Of a DNA stretch of 41,945 bases, positions 17,897 through 27,742 are shown piece by piece. The DNA comes from UBA7328 sp002471345 (GTDB lineage: Bacteria; Bacteroidota; Bacteroidia; Chitinophagales; Saprospiraceae): positions 1 through 41,945 of the forward strand of contig CAXGOB010000046.1 of the NCBI GenBank assembly GCA_964011275.1, in the 5' to 3' direction. Numbering within the stretch: position 1 is the first letter of the stretch; each line of letters begins with the position of its first letter. The notes under the pieces were generated by a model. The model did not search any database, was not told where the DNA came from, and saw nothing but the letters and a program-made list of their open reading frames with translations. The position numbers and the translations under genes are program-made.

Positions 17897-20173
17897 TCAA
17901 AGGTCAACTGTCTCAAGCCCTACACGCACATTCTTATGATAAGGAGTTTTAGCCAAAGGGTCACAATGAAGTAGATCGGTTAATTCATTAAGAGCAGCAC
18001 CGGCATTCTCATGGGTGTCAGATTCGTTATATTCTAGGCCATATGCATTAGGTAGAGATATATCACCAGGTCTCATTTCCTCTGTAACCTTGACTACAGC
18101 TAAAACCTCACCTTTGCTATTATAGCATTTTACAGAATCACCATTTTCTATTTTTAGTGATTCAGCATCTGCGGGGCATATTTTTAAGAATCCTTCTTGA
18201 TCATTTTTACGCCATTCTGGATTTCTGATTATGGTATTTGCATTGTAAGCTCTTCTCTCACCAGCTATGAGATTGAATGGATAAGCAGATTCATGAGCTT
18301 CTATTTCTCTATATGTTTCAGGTAGTATATCTAACCAATTTAGCAATTCTTGTATTTCTAATTGTATTCTTTTGTCAGAATAGGCGATCAAGTCAAATTG
18401 CGCTTTCATGTCATGATCAGCTAGAACAATACCTGAAGGGCTAGTCAGAATTTTAGAGAACATCTTTTGAGCAATGTCAAAAGTATTCTTGCCCGTAAAA
18501 CCTGCAGCAGCTGTAGCTTCAGGATATTTCTGGACAAACATCTGAGCAGATAGAAATAAAAAAGCGGCATCTTTTGATTTGTTAGGAAGAAACTTCCCTA
18601 ATGACTCTCTTAATATAATAGGTCCAAACCTCTTCCAATTAGGCTTCGACATTAAGGTTTGCATGAAAGCTTGAGGAAATTCCCCTGTGGTTTCACCGGC
18701 CAAATCCGATTTGGCTTTCTCTGCTAAATCATCAAAATTTTCAGGTATTTCTCCCATTGCGACCAAAAGTCTTTTATGAATTTCTGACTCAGGAAGTGTC
18801 CCTTCTAGTGGTTCTAAAATGGGATGTCTTAGGTGGAAAAAATTATCCTTAAAGAATGTAGCCTCATGTTTTTCGTACTGACTTGCTGCTGGTAAAACAT
18901 AATCAGCTTCTCTAGCTGTCTCCGTCATTGCTACATCAATCACCACCATCAAATCCAATTTCTTATAAGCTGCTCTCTGAGCAGGTGCATCAGGCCATGA
19001 ATTTATTGGATTGGCACTTTCTACTATAAGTCCTCTAATATGCTTTGGATGATCACTGTTGATTTCTAGTGGTAAAATATTTGGAGGATATAGTTTGCCG
19101 ATTTCTCTAGTCCCAGTCACAGGTGTGATACGTCCACCTTCTTCAGGATCTCGACTATTACCTAATAATGGCATAAAATGGGTCACCAAATGATTAGTGT
19201 CATGCCTTCCAAAATTTCCAGTCAATAAGAATAGAAGTCTTTTCAAATAAGCATTTAATGTGCTGTTATAGCTCATCTCTATCCCTAAATCAGAACGAAT
19301 TACTACACTTTTGGCTTTAGACATTTCTCTGACTATCTGCTTCACTTCATCTCCTTTCAAATCAGATTTTGCTATATAAGAGTCAATATCTATTTGTTCA
19401 AAATGAGACTTTATGGCCTCAAATCCATTTGTATGATCATTGATAAAATCATGATCGACAAGGTCCTCTTGAATCAGCATAGCCACCATAGCAGCCATAA
19501 GAAGTGCATCTCTTCCAGGCTTTATCTGGAGATGATAATCTGCTTTCTTTGCCGTTTCTGTTACTCGAGGATCAATAACAACCAAAGTTTTGTCACTATC
19601 TCTAGATATCTTATTGATAACAGGTCGAGCCTGATGTACACCATGGGATTGTAATGGATTAGCTCCTATTATGAATACAAAATCAGCGCGTTCTACTGGT
19701 TCCTCATAAACTATATTTTGTTTTCCAAACAGCTTCCCATGAACCCAAAAGTTTCCCGTTTTTTCTTGAGCTAATGAAGAATAGATATAAGGCGTTCCTA
19801 TCGCACCTCTTAGAGCTGTAGCATACACTCCTGGAAAATGATTTCCTTGGCCGCCTCCTCCGGCATAGGCAACAGTATCTCCACCAAATGTGTCCCGAAT
19901 ATGAACTAGCTTATCTGCAATTTCTTGAATGGCCTGATCCCATGGGATTTCTTCAAAATCACCATTTTCATTTTTCTTTAGTGGTGACTGAAGTCTTTTC
20001 TGATTCTGATAGTAATTCAGTCTTGTGGCCTTTTGACAAATGTATCCTTGAGAATGAGGATGATCTTTATCACCAGTTATCTTGGTGAATTGTCGATTTT
20101 CATCCACTTCTATTTCTATCCCGCAATTGAGAGAACAAAGAATGCATGCCGTTTTATGAGAGGTGGTAGCCAT
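17897..20173 (-). CDS. Molybdopterin-dependent oxidoreductase (bis-MGD family)
   Basis: 758 residues. The N-terminus carries a [4Fe-4S] motif with Cys10, Cys13, Cys17 and Cys46 (CILCSLNC ... GYICQK), followed by a bis-molybdopterin guanine dinucleotide domain: IPWDQAIQEIADKL, IGANPLQSHG, VIDPRVTETAKKAD, ETAREADYVLPAAS. A C-terminal dinucleotide-binding domain (about 625-750) contains AGERRAYNANTIIRNPEW and DISLPNAYGLEY. There is no Tat signal, so it should be cytoplasmic, as in the formate dehydrogenase/assimilatory nitrate reductase-like group. No partner subunit genes are adjacent, so the electron acceptor and substrate are unknown. Confidence 0.9.
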   Translation of the reverse strand: MATTSHKTACILCSLNCGIEIEVDENRQFTKITGDKDHPHSQGYICQKATRLNYYQNQKRLQSPLKKNENGDFEEIPWDQAIQEIADKLVHIRDTFGGDTVAYAGGGGQGNHFPGVYATALRGAIGTPYIYSSLAQEKTGNFWVHGKLFGKQNIVYEEPVERADFVFIIGANPLQSHGVHQARPVINKISRDSDKTLVVIDPRVTETAKKADYHLQIKPGRDALLMAAMVAMLIQEDLVDHDFINDHTNGFEAIKSHFEQIDIDSYIAKSDLKGDEVKQIVREMSKAKSVVIRSDLGIEMSYNSTLNAYLKRLLFLLTGNFGRHDTNHLVTHFMPLLGNSRDPEEGGRITPVTGTREIGKLYPPNILPLEINSDHPKHIRGLIVESANPINSWPDAPAQRAAYKKLDLMVVIDVAMTETAREADYVLPAASQYEKHEATFFKDNFFHLRHPILEPLEGTLPESEIHKRLLVAMGEIPENFDDLAEKAKSDLAGETTGEFPQAFMQTLMSKPNWKRFGPIILRESLGKFLPNKSKDAAFLFLSAQMFVQKYPEATAAAGFTGKNTFDIAQKMFSKILTSPSGIVLADHDMKAQFDLIAYSDKRIQLEIQELLNWLDILPETYREIEAHESAYPFNLIAGERRAYNANTIIRNPEWRKNDQEGFLKICPADAESLKIENGDSVKCYNSKGEVLAVVKVTEEMRPGDISLPNAYGLEYNESDTHENAGAALNELTDLLHCDPLAKTPYHKNVRVGLETVDL

Positions 20174-20245
20174 ATATATAATTTGGTCTCAAGTTAAGCA
20201 ATGAGTGGAATCCATAGCAATAAACTGTTTTAAGTATAATTGCTC

Positions 20246-21589
20246 TTAATTATCCTTATAAAACCAAAGTGGCCTCCCTTGAAATACTTCTATAGAGTCA
20301 TTTCTATATCTAATTCTGTCCACTTTTATAATATGTTCTGAATAATCCAAATGGTGAATTGGGATTATAGACAATAAGCCTTGCTGTTTACGCACAGGAT
20401 GTTCATAAAATCGAAAATTAACAGAAGTATATATACTGTCATTGATACTTACAGTCCACAGCTTTTTCATGCATTCAAGCAACTTTTCGGGTTTGGACTT
20501 AGAATTGATTATTCTTCCCATTGATATTCCACCTCTTAACTTAACTCCTGTGAAATATCCAGGTTCTAAATTAGGACAGTGGTACTTTATAGTAGGGTCA
20601 TGAGACACGGGTAAATACGGTACAAATAACTTTAGATGATTGTTCGTAATTACTTGAGAATTTATACTAGGTCTTTCTTTTGTTACTTCGTCTTTAGCGA
20701 CGTCTTCGTAAGAATCATGCAAATACCAATTCGAGGCAGAATTTGTTCTAGAGTGTGGTATGTAGGCATCCGGGACATACTTTAGAGACATTACAACAAC
20801 CACAAGTACACTAATGGGGAAAACCATGAGTACAAGTTTTTTCCCTAATTTATTATCAATCAAGTTGTAGTAAATTGGTCTATAGAGATTAGCAAATGTT
20901 ACAAACCCAAAAAAGCGATAGATTGGATAATAATATCTGGAAAGCCACTTTATTCTTTTAATTCTCCCTAAAGAGATAAAATCAATCAAATAGACAAGTC
21001 CAAGTAATGCAAAAATGATCATCGCAATGGTATCACCAGCAAAATCATTTGAGCCTGTGAATATTGGAATTCCCATTATAGCTCTTGATGTCAATTGAAG
21101 TATAATTAAGCAAAAGAAGTAAGCCCCAGTCGCCAATACTGAAAACAATATCAAAAAAGTAAAAGCAAAGGAAATACTACAATAACCTTCTATATGAAAA
21201 ATATATGAATCAAAAGATGGAATCTTCTTTTTTAGAAAATCTTTGAATAGAGAATGCATCTTAATTTCGTCCCACTCAATGTCACCTGAAACACTTCTTA
21301 ACCCTATAGTACTTATCCATAGCCCTCTTAGGAAAACATGAAACATTACTGCAACCGTTAAAATATATAAAGCAATTCTAAACAGGTGATATAAAAATGA
21401 AATCAATACAAAATAATGAGTACTATTCTCAGATATATAATCGATCCTTTCGCCTAAGGAATGATAAGGTTCCAGTCCAGCCAATAGCAAGAAAATAACA
21501 AATCCTGAAAATATTAATTCCAATTGCCAACTCTCACGTTGAGTGTTGTCTAACCATTCTGACAGCTCTGATTTTGATCTTTCTTCCAA
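20246..21589 (-). CDS. Unrecognised multi-pass membrane protein
   Basis: 447 residues; start is TTG at 21589, since no ATG lies between the upstream in-frame stop and the first hydrophobic helix. The N-terminus MEERSKSELSEWLDNTQRES is charged. About six membrane helices follow (ELIFSGFVIFLLLAG, FVLISFLYHLFRIALYIL, FAFTFLILFSVLATGAYFF, MIIFALLGLVYLIDFI, LVLMVFPISVLVVVVM and one more). The last ~160 residues form a soluble domain. I do not recognise a family. It lies 72 bases upstream of the molybdopterin oxidoreductase on the same strand, so co-transcription is possible, but a functional link is unproven. Divergent from the sugar-porter gene. Confidence 0.72.
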   Translation of the reverse strand: MEERSKSELSEWLDNTQRESWQLELIFSGFVIFLLLAGLEPYHSLGERIDYISENSTHYFVLISFLYHLFRIALYILTVAVMFHVFLRGLWISTIGLRSVSGDIEWDEIKMHSLFKDFLKKKIPSFDSYIFHIEGYCSISFAFTFLILFSVLATGAYFFCLIILQLTSRAIMGIPIFTGSNDFAGDTIAMIIFALLGLVYLIDFISLGRIKRIKWLSRYYYPIYRFFGFVTFANLYRPIYYNLIDNKLGKKLVLMVFPISVLVVVVMSLKYVPDAYIPHSRTNSASNWYLHDSYEDVAKDEVTKERPSINSQVITNNHLKLFVPYLPVSHDPTIKYHCPNLEPGYFTGVKLRGGISMGRIINSKSKPEKLLECMKKLWTVSINDSIYTSVNFRFYEHPVRKQQGLLSIIPIHHLDYSEHIIKVDRIRYRNDSIEVFQGRPLWFYKDN

Positions 21590-21752
21590 GGCTATTGATA
21601 TTATTCAATCTAATATACTATTCCAATGAATTGATTCTTTCAAAACTTTGCTCATTTCTTCCTTAATTCAAATTACTACAGATAAGAGGTAATTTGAAGT
21701 TCTTGAAACCGATTTGCCTCTATTACCTTACATGCTTCTAAATAGACTAATT

Positions 21753-23306
21753 ATGAAAAATAGAGGTACACTATTTATTGCCATAATTGTTTCACTCGGT
21801 GGATTCTTATTTGGATTTGATGCTGCGGTCATATCTGGTGTCAATAGTTTCATTACTGCAGAATTCGATTTAACCAGTTTGCAATTAGGATGGGTCGTTT
21901 CTTCTGTTACTATAAGTTCTGCTCTGGCCATGCTTTTTGTAGGTAAGATCAGTGATGTTGTGGGTCGTAAAAAGGTATTGATTTTTGTGGCATTACTTTA
22001 TTCTATTTCAGCCATTTTCTCTGCATTAGCCCCTTCATATTCTATTTTAGTGATAGCAAGATTGATAGGAGGGTTAGCATTTGGATCTGCATTGGTTCTA
22101 GTTCCCGTTTATATAGCTGAGCTAGTTCCGGCAGAGAAAAGGGGTGGTATGGTCTCCATAAATCAACTTGCTATTGTTACAGGTTTCTCTGTTGCGTACT
22201 TCAGCAATTACTTTCTTCTTTCCCTTAGTGATTCCACTGCTGAGTTGATTACCAATTTGGGCATTAACACACATACTTGGAGATGGATGTTAGGTTTGGA
22301 AGCTTTTCCTGCTCTGATCTATTTCTTCTTGTTGTTTTTAATTCCCAATAGCCCAAGATGGCTTCTTCTAAAAGGAAAAAAAGAAGAAGCGCAGCAGATT
22401 TTGAATAATGTGAATGGCCCTGAGGAAGGAAAGTCTGTAATGAGCGATATTCTTAAAAGTATTAAAAGCGGTTCTGCTGAGGCAAATTCATCATTTTTTG
22501 CTCTGCTCTCACCACGATACAGGATGATTATTTACGTTGCACTTATAGTAGGAGTAGCCCAAATGGCCGTGGGTATCAATGCTGTTTTCTTTTATGCTAC
22601 TAATATTTTTGAGCTGACAGGTATGGGACGTGACGCAGCTTTTGTTCAATCTGTTTGGGTCGGGCTAATTAATGTAGCTTTTACAATATTGGCAATCGTT
22701 TTAATTGATAGAGTTGGTCGTCGGCCTTTGTTATTAGCAGGTTTAGCAGGAATAGCTATCAGTCTATTGGTTGTAAGCTATGGATTTAATGAGGCTGTAT
22801 ACGAATTGAATGAAGATAAATTGGCCAATCTCACTTTGGACATGGATAAGAATCTATTGAACCCATTAGTTGGAGTTACTTATGAAAGTGATGTGGCTTT
22901 TAATGATGCATTGGTTAGTGCCATTGGAAGAAAAGAAGCGGCTCTTTATAAAGGTGACATACTCAAAGCTGCGGTAGAATTGAACCCTTATTTACTACTA
23001 GTGGGCATATTAGGCTTTGTGGCATGTTTTGCTTTCTCATTGGGTCCAGTGATGTGGGTGCTATTATCTGAAATATTCCCTAATGCCATTAGAGGTATTG
23101 CAGTTTCCACAATAGGATTTGTCAATAGTCTAACTTCATATTTTGTCGTTCAATTTTTCCCCTGGCAGTTAGAAACTTTTGGGAACGTATCTACCTTCAT
23201 GATATTTGCTATATCAGCATTAATAGCACTTGGGTTACTTTACAAGTTATTACCTGAAACCAAAGGAAAGTCGCTTGAAGAATTAGAATTAGAATTGGTA
23301 AAATAA
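21753..23306 (+). CDS. Sugar porter, major facilitator superfamily
   Basis: About 517 residues from ATG at 21753 (MKNRGTLFIAIIVSLGGFLF). An upstream ATG at 21732 and TTG at 21714 are possible, but the conserved family start fits 21753. Twelve helices are expected, with sugar-porter signatures GFDAAVISG, GRKKV, PVYIAELVPAEKRGG, IPNSPRWLLLKGK, RVGRRPLLLAG and the C-terminal LPETKGKSLEELE. An insertion of roughly 75 residues lies between helices 9 and 10 (NEDKLANLTLDMDKNL and following), as in other large Bacteroidota members. It probably imports a monosaccharide by proton symport. The GH43 gene begins 2 bases after its stop, so the sugar is likely xylose- or arabinose-type (inference). Confidence 0.9.
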   Translation: MKNRGTLFIAIIVSLGGFLFGFDAAVISGVNSFITAEFDLTSLQLGWVVSSVTISSALAMLFVGKISDVVGRKKVLIFVALLYSISAIFSALAPSYSILVIARLIGGLAFGSALVLVPVYIAELVPAEKRGGMVSINQLAIVTGFSVAYFSNYFLLSLSDSTAELITNLGINTHTWRWMLGLEAFPALIYFFLLFLIPNSPRWLLLKGKKEEAQQILNNVNGPEEGKSVMSDILKSIKSGSAEANSSFFALLSPRYRMIIYVALIVGVAQMAVGINAVFFYATNIFELTGMGRDAAFVQSVWVGLINVAFTILAIVLIDRVGRRPLLLAGLAGIAISLLVVSYGFNEAVYELNEDKLANLTLDMDKNLLNPLVGVTYESDVAFNDALVSAIGRKEAALYKGDILKAAVELNPYLLLVGILGFVACFAFSLGPVMWVLLSEIFPNAIRGIAVSTIGFVNSLTSYFVVQFFPWQLETFGNVSTFMIFAISALIALGLLYKLLPETKGKSLEELELELVK

Positions 23307-23308
23307 GA

Positions 23309-24913
23309 ATGGTTAAAGTCAGAAATCCTATTATAAGAGGTTTCAATCCTGACCCCTCTATTATTAGAGTGGGTAAGGACTTTTATATTGCGACATCTAC
23401 TTTCGAATGGTTTCCAGGAGTTCAGATTCATCATTCCAAAAATCTAGCAGATTGGAGATTAATTAAGAGGCCATTAAATAGAAAGTCACAGCTGGATATG
23501 CTAGGAGTGCCAGACTCTTGTGGCGTATGGGCACCTTGTTTAAGCCATTATGAAGATACTTTTTATTTGATCTATTCAAATGTCAAATCCTTTGATGGAA
23601 TATGGAAAGACACTCCAAATTACTTGGTCACTACTCAAGATATTTCAGATGAATGGTCAGATCCTATTTTCATAGACTCTAGTGGATTTGATGGGTCATT
23701 ATTTCATGATGATGATGGAAGAAAGTGGTATTCTAGTATGATTACAGATCAGCGAAAAGGGAAATTTTTCGGTGGAATAATTCTTCAAGAATATGATCAT
23801 TCTCAAAGAAAACTAGTTGGTGAAAAATACAGAATATTTGAAGGAACTGAAATAGGTGCGACAGAGGCACCTCATATTTATAAGAGAAATGGATATTACT
23901 ATCTCATGACTGCCGAAGGCGGGACAGAATATGGTCATGCAATATCATTAGCCCGATCAAGAAAAATAATCGGACCATACGAACTACATCCAGATAACCC
24001 AATCTTATCTGCAAGAAATCACCCAAATGCATCTCTTCAAAAATGTGGTCATGGAGATCTAGTAGAGACTGCTGAAGGAGATTGGTATAGTGTATTTCTT
24101 ACTGGACGCCCCCTTTCCAAGCAAGGTAGATGTACGCTTGGAAGAGAAACGGCGATAGCTCCTATGATTTGGGAAGACGACAATTGGTTATATCACAAGG
24201 AAGGGAGCAATCCTCCATTATTAGAAATAGAGATTTCAGATTTAATAAGTGATGAGGGATCTTTAGAAAACCTTGAAAGAGATCATTTTGATACAGCTAA
24301 GCTTAATTCTCATTTCCAATCCCTTCGTATTCCCATAACTGATGAATGGGCATCTTTATCATCTAGGAAAGGATTTTTAAGGCTATATGGACGCGAAAGT
24401 TTAAATTCTTTACATAATCAATGTCTAATAGCCAGAAGAGTCCAATCCTTTCATATAGAAGCATCTACTTGTTTAGAATTTTCACCTATATCTTTTCAAA
24501 ACATAGCTGGTCTTGTGTGTTATTATAACACAGCTCACTGGTACTATCTCAATGTTTTTGGTGATGAAGATGGAACATCTAAATATCTACAAATCATAGC
24601 AAGTGATAATTTCGAAATGAATGATATTCTTGCTGAACCTGTGAATATTTCAAACCAATCAAAAATCTATCTCAAAGTTGTTTTCAAAAAAGCTGAGATC
24701 CAGTTTTATTATGGAATCAATGAGAATGATTGGAATCCTATCGGCCCAACTCTTGATGGAAGTAAATTGTCTGATGACTATGTAAGAGAAGGAAGCAATA
24801 GATATAGACCAGCTTTTACAGGGGCATTTGTAGGTATTTGTTGCCAAGACTTATCAGGGCAAGGTTGTCATGCTGATTTTGACTGGTGGGATTATAATGA
24901 GAAGAATGACTAA
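23309..24913 (+). CDS. Glycoside hydrolase family 43, beta-xylosidase-like
   Basis: 534 residues; two-domain architecture. The N-terminal five-bladed propeller (about 1-320) has the GH43 acids: Asp15 in GFNPDPSIIRV (general base), Asp128 in SGFDGSLFHDD (pKa modulator) and Glu186 in GATEAPHIY (general acid). The C-terminal ~200 residues are the concanavalin-like domain found in bacterial beta-xylosidases (ASTCLEFSPISFQNIAGLVC, HADFDWWDY). No signal peptide, so it probably cleaves imported xylo-oligosaccharides in the cytoplasm. It follows the sugar porter by 2 bases and precedes a GH26-like gene. Alpha-L-arabinofuranosidase activity is an alternative within this family. Confidence 0.92.
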   Translation: MVKVRNPIIRGFNPDPSIIRVGKDFYIATSTFEWFPGVQIHHSKNLADWRLIKRPLNRKSQLDMLGVPDSCGVWAPCLSHYEDTFYLIYSNVKSFDGIWKDTPNYLVTTQDISDEWSDPIFIDSSGFDGSLFHDDDGRKWYSSMITDQRKGKFFGGIILQEYDHSQRKLVGEKYRIFEGTEIGATEAPHIYKRNGYYYLMTAEGGTEYGHAISLARSRKIIGPYELHPDNPILSARNHPNASLQKCGHGDLVETAEGDWYSVFLTGRPLSKQGRCTLGRETAIAPMIWEDDNWLYHKEGSNPPLLEIEISDLISDEGSLENLERDHFDTAKLNSHFQSLRIPITDEWASLSSRKGFLRLYGRESLNSLHNQCLIARRVQSFHIEASTCLEFSPISFQNIAGLVCYYNTAHWYYLNVFGDEDGTSKYLQIIASDNFEMNDILAEPVNISNQSKIYLKVVFKKAEIQFYYGINENDWNPIGPTLDGSKLSDDYVREGSNRYRPAFTGAFVGICCQDLSGQGCHADFDWWDYNEKND

Positions 24914-25015
24914 AAATTACAGAACTTGAGAATTAATGGTGGATTGTAAAAAGTATAGTGCAACACTTTAATCTAATTACTCCCAATTCTAAATTGACAC
25001 AAGAAATGCATAAAC

Positions 25016-26152
25016 ATGGCAAGTAGAGAATTTGCATTGGTGATAATATTTTCCATTTTAGGTGGTATAGGTTGTAAAGAACAAACTACCGATTCCATTG
25101 CTATTCAAAAAATGGAGTCAACGAACAAAAGAGAACTAGCCAAATTCGAACCTGAAGAGGGCAAATGCATTCTTTTCGTAGGGCAGGATCAAGCAGCTGT
25201 GGGTGGTGTAGAAGGATTTGAAGATGGTTATTTCAATCACTTTGAAACTCCAGGGGGCTTTACAATGTATACTAACTTTTCTCCTGGTGATAGTTCATTT
25301 GGATATGAACTTAAGGGATTAGATGGGGTCACAACATTAGATGATTGGGGAGATGGACCTAGTAATATGAGTGCTCAGATTGCAGATCCTGATTTTGCAC
25401 ATTCTGCATTGGCAATAGGATTGTGGTTTGTGAATCATGAGAAAGAAATTATCAATGGAGAACTGGATGGTATAGTGAAAGAGCTGGGAACATGGATCAA
25501 AGGTCTAGATAGAAGGCCTGTATTCCTTAGAATCGGATACGAATTTGGTGGTGAATGGAACCATTATGAAAGAGAGGATTACATTTTAGCTTTTAAAAAG
25601 ATCAAAGATACCTATGATGTATTGGGTGTGAATAATGTGGCTTATGTATGGCAATCCCATGGATGGGGAATGGATCAAGAAGAATTAGAAAAGTGGTATC
25701 CAAGAGACGATTATGTCGATTGGTGTGGATATTCTATGTTTTCTAGAGGAGATGAAGTGCAAATGATTGAGTTTGCGAAAAGACACGACAAACCGGTATT
25801 AATTGCAGAAGCTACACCGACCATATCTACTGAGACAACTAAACAAAATGGGAAAACAAAAGAAACCATTTTATCGAAACCAGAATAAGCTGAAGAGGCA
25901 TGGGAAAAATGGTTCACTCCATTCTTTAATGTCATTCATGAACCTAGAAATAGAATAAAAGCAGTGAGCTATATCAATTGCCACTGGAAGGCCAACCGAA
26001 TGTGGTTTGACAATCCTACTTTTCAGGATATAGATGCACGATTACATATCAATCCTTCTATTGCCGAGAGATGGAAAGAAGAGACCAGTAAAGACATGTA
26101 TTTGAAAGCAAGTGATGGTCTATGGGAGAAGTTGTGGAAAAATGACAAATAA
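25016..26152 (+). pseudogene. GH26-like endo-glycanase lipoprotein, interrupted by an in-frame stop
   Basis: A single reading frame of 379 codons is broken by one TAA (25886-25888, codon 291). The first part has a lipoprotein signal (IIFSILGGIGC, Cys20) and a (beta/alpha)8 core resembling family 26 mannanases. Likely acid/base Glu176 is in RIGYEFGGEWNH and likely nucleophile Glu265 in LIAEATPT. After the stop the same frame continues with AEEAWEKWFTPFFN, SYINCHWKANRMWFDNP and further residues to a natural TAA at 26152, equivalent to the last barrel strand and helix of the family. The truncated 290-residue product would lack strand 8. It may be a recent nonsense mutation, a sequencing error or a readthrough site. 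Linked to the sugar porter and GH43 genes upstream. Confidence 0.75.
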
Positions 26153-26236
26153 ATAAAATTGTCATTAAAATTCAAAAAAGGGAATTTATGGCCCGATTCA
26201 TTTTTGAAACCTTAATCTATAATAGACAAATCAATA

Positions 26237-26623
26237 TTATAGAGATTGAACAATGCCTATAATTCCCAATATACTCATATAGCTCATTATAATTGAAAAT
26301 ATAAGGATGCCAACCAATGCGACATTGACAGTAAGTGTGTCTTGATGCTTTTTCATGAATGACGACCTATTCCCAAATATGAAAATGCAACAAACAGTGA
26401 TAGGCAATCACAATGCACCAAAGGCCTGAGAAATAATCATAATCACAATAGACTTCGCATTAAGTAAATGCACCAGAACACCTAAAATGGAAATGAGAAA
26501 GGCGTAAATCCTATAATCGAATCTCTTCATGTTTGGTTTTTACTCATGATAATCATCTAGTAACCAAGGTAGAAGGGCAACATTTGGAAATCGTCTGGTT
26601 TCAGAATATTCAATTTGTGCTAT
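26237..26623 (-). pseudogene. Decayed C-terminal remnant of an Nramp-like metal transporter
   Basis: On the minus strand one frame from about 26623 to the TAA at 26237 reads as a membrane protein end: RRFPNVALLPWLLDDYHE, stop, KPNMKRFDYRIYAFLISI, then NAKSIVIMIISQAFGAL, stop, LPITVCCIFIFGNRSSFM, and NVALVGILIFSIIMSYMSIL. Internal stops are TAA at 26540-26542 and TGA at 26408-26410, with another TGA upstream at 26624-26626. The pattern of a helix with SQAF, a short xxNR loop and a terminal helix resembles the C-terminus of Bacteroidota Nramp (Mn2+/Fe2+) carriers. The upstream two thirds of the gene is absent. It fills the otherwise empty gap between the GH26-like gene and dinB. Confidence 0.58.
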
Positions 26624-26668
26624 TCAACAAATAAACTCATTATTTTTACAAGAATTATTTTCACCTCC

Positions 26669-27742
26669 TTGAGCACTCGAAAAATTATACATATTGACAT
26701 GGATGCATTCTATGCATCAGTAGAACAAAGGGATAATCCCGAGTTACAAGGCAAACCTGTTGCTGTAGGTGGTGGAGGCAATAGGGGAGTTCTAACTACT
26801 GCCAGTTATGAGGCACGTAAATATGGTGTTCGCTCAGCTATGCCTGGATATAGAGCAAAACAACTCTGCCCAGAACTTATCTTTGTCCCTGTCCGATTTG
26901 ATGCTTATAGAACTGCATCGGAACAGATACGGGCAATTTTCAAAAAATACACCGACCTCGTTGAACCATTGTCATTTGATGAAGCTTATCTCGATGTTAC
27001 AGAGAATAAAATAGATGAAAAAATAGCTACGATTGTGGCTAATAAAATCAAAGCTGAAATTTTAGAAACGACCCATTTGGCATGTTCAGCAGGTGTATCA
27101 TATTGTAAATTCATAGCCAAAATTGCCTCTGACATCAATAAGCCGAATGGTATTTGCGTCATCAAGCCTCATCAGGCTGAAAAATTCTTAGAAGAACTAC
27201 CAGTTCGCAAATTCTATGGAGTTGGAAAAGTGACCGCTTCTAAGATGGAAGGTATGGACATTCATACAGGAGCTGATCTTAAAAAGCTCTCAAAAATGGA
27301 AATGACTATGCGTTTTGGTAAGGCAGGAGCATTCTATTATGATATTGTAAGAGGTGTAGATAATAGGCCGGTAATCACCTCAAGAGATCGGAAGTCAATA
27401 GCAGTAGAAAGGACATTAGAAAATGATTTAGAAACTATTGAGGAAATCACACCCGTCTTAAATAATATCCTTGAAAAATTCTTTGAAAGACTTCAGAAGA
27501 ACAAATCATACGGTCGAACAGTTACTCTTAAACTTAAAACACATGATTTTAAAATTCTCACCAGAAGTAGGTCAAAAACATACATTGTAAACAATCATGA
27601 AGAAATAAAGTCAATTGCTTTTTCATTATTAGCAGAGAATGAAAAGGATTTTAAGAAGATAAGATTAATTGGGTTGACAATGTCTAATTTTAAAGACAAA
27701 ATAGGAGAGAAGGATGACAATGGGCAATTGAATTTGTTTTAG
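26669..27742 (+). CDS. dinB: DNA polymerase IV (Y-family, translesion)
   Basis: About 357 residues. Palm motifs are intact: IIHIDMDAFYASVEQRD (first catalytic Asp), AVGGGGNRGVLTTASYEARK, and LSFDEAYLDVT (second catalytic Asp/Glu pair). Helix-hairpin-helix and little-finger regions follow (VRKFYGVGKVTASKMEG; SIAVERTLENDLETIEEI). The extreme C-terminus QLNLF is a beta-clamp binding motif, expected for Pol IV. No ATG precedes the catalytic core. The choice is TTG at 26669 (giving STRKIIHID) or TTG at 26615, which would add 18 unlikely residues overlapping the transporter relic; I prefer 26669. Carries out error-prone lesion bypass in the cytoplasm. Confidence 0.92.
   Translation: MSTRKIIHIDMDAFYASVEQRDNPELQGKPVAVGGGGNRGVLTTASYEARKYGVRSAMPGYRAKQLCPELIFVPVRFDAYRTASEQIRAIFKKYTDLVEPLSFDEAYLDVTENKIDEKIATIVANKIKAEILETTHLACSAGVSYCKFIAKIASDINKPNGICVIKPHQAEKFLEELPVRKFYGVGKVTASKMEGMDIHTGADLKKLSKMEMTMRFGKAGAFYYDIVRGVDNRPVITSRDRKSIAVERTLENDLETIEEITPVLNNILEKFFERLQKNKSYGRTVTLKLKTHDFKILTRSRSKTYIVNNHEEIKSIAFSLLAENEKDFKKIRLIGLTMSNFKDKIGEKDDNGQLNLF

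Noticed and set aside
26660..26671. Perfect Shine-Dalgarno-like AAGGAGGTGA on the minus strand just upstream of the transporter relic region
   Set aside because: No start codon follows at a suitable distance in an open frame, and this phylum rarely uses such sites; probably chance.
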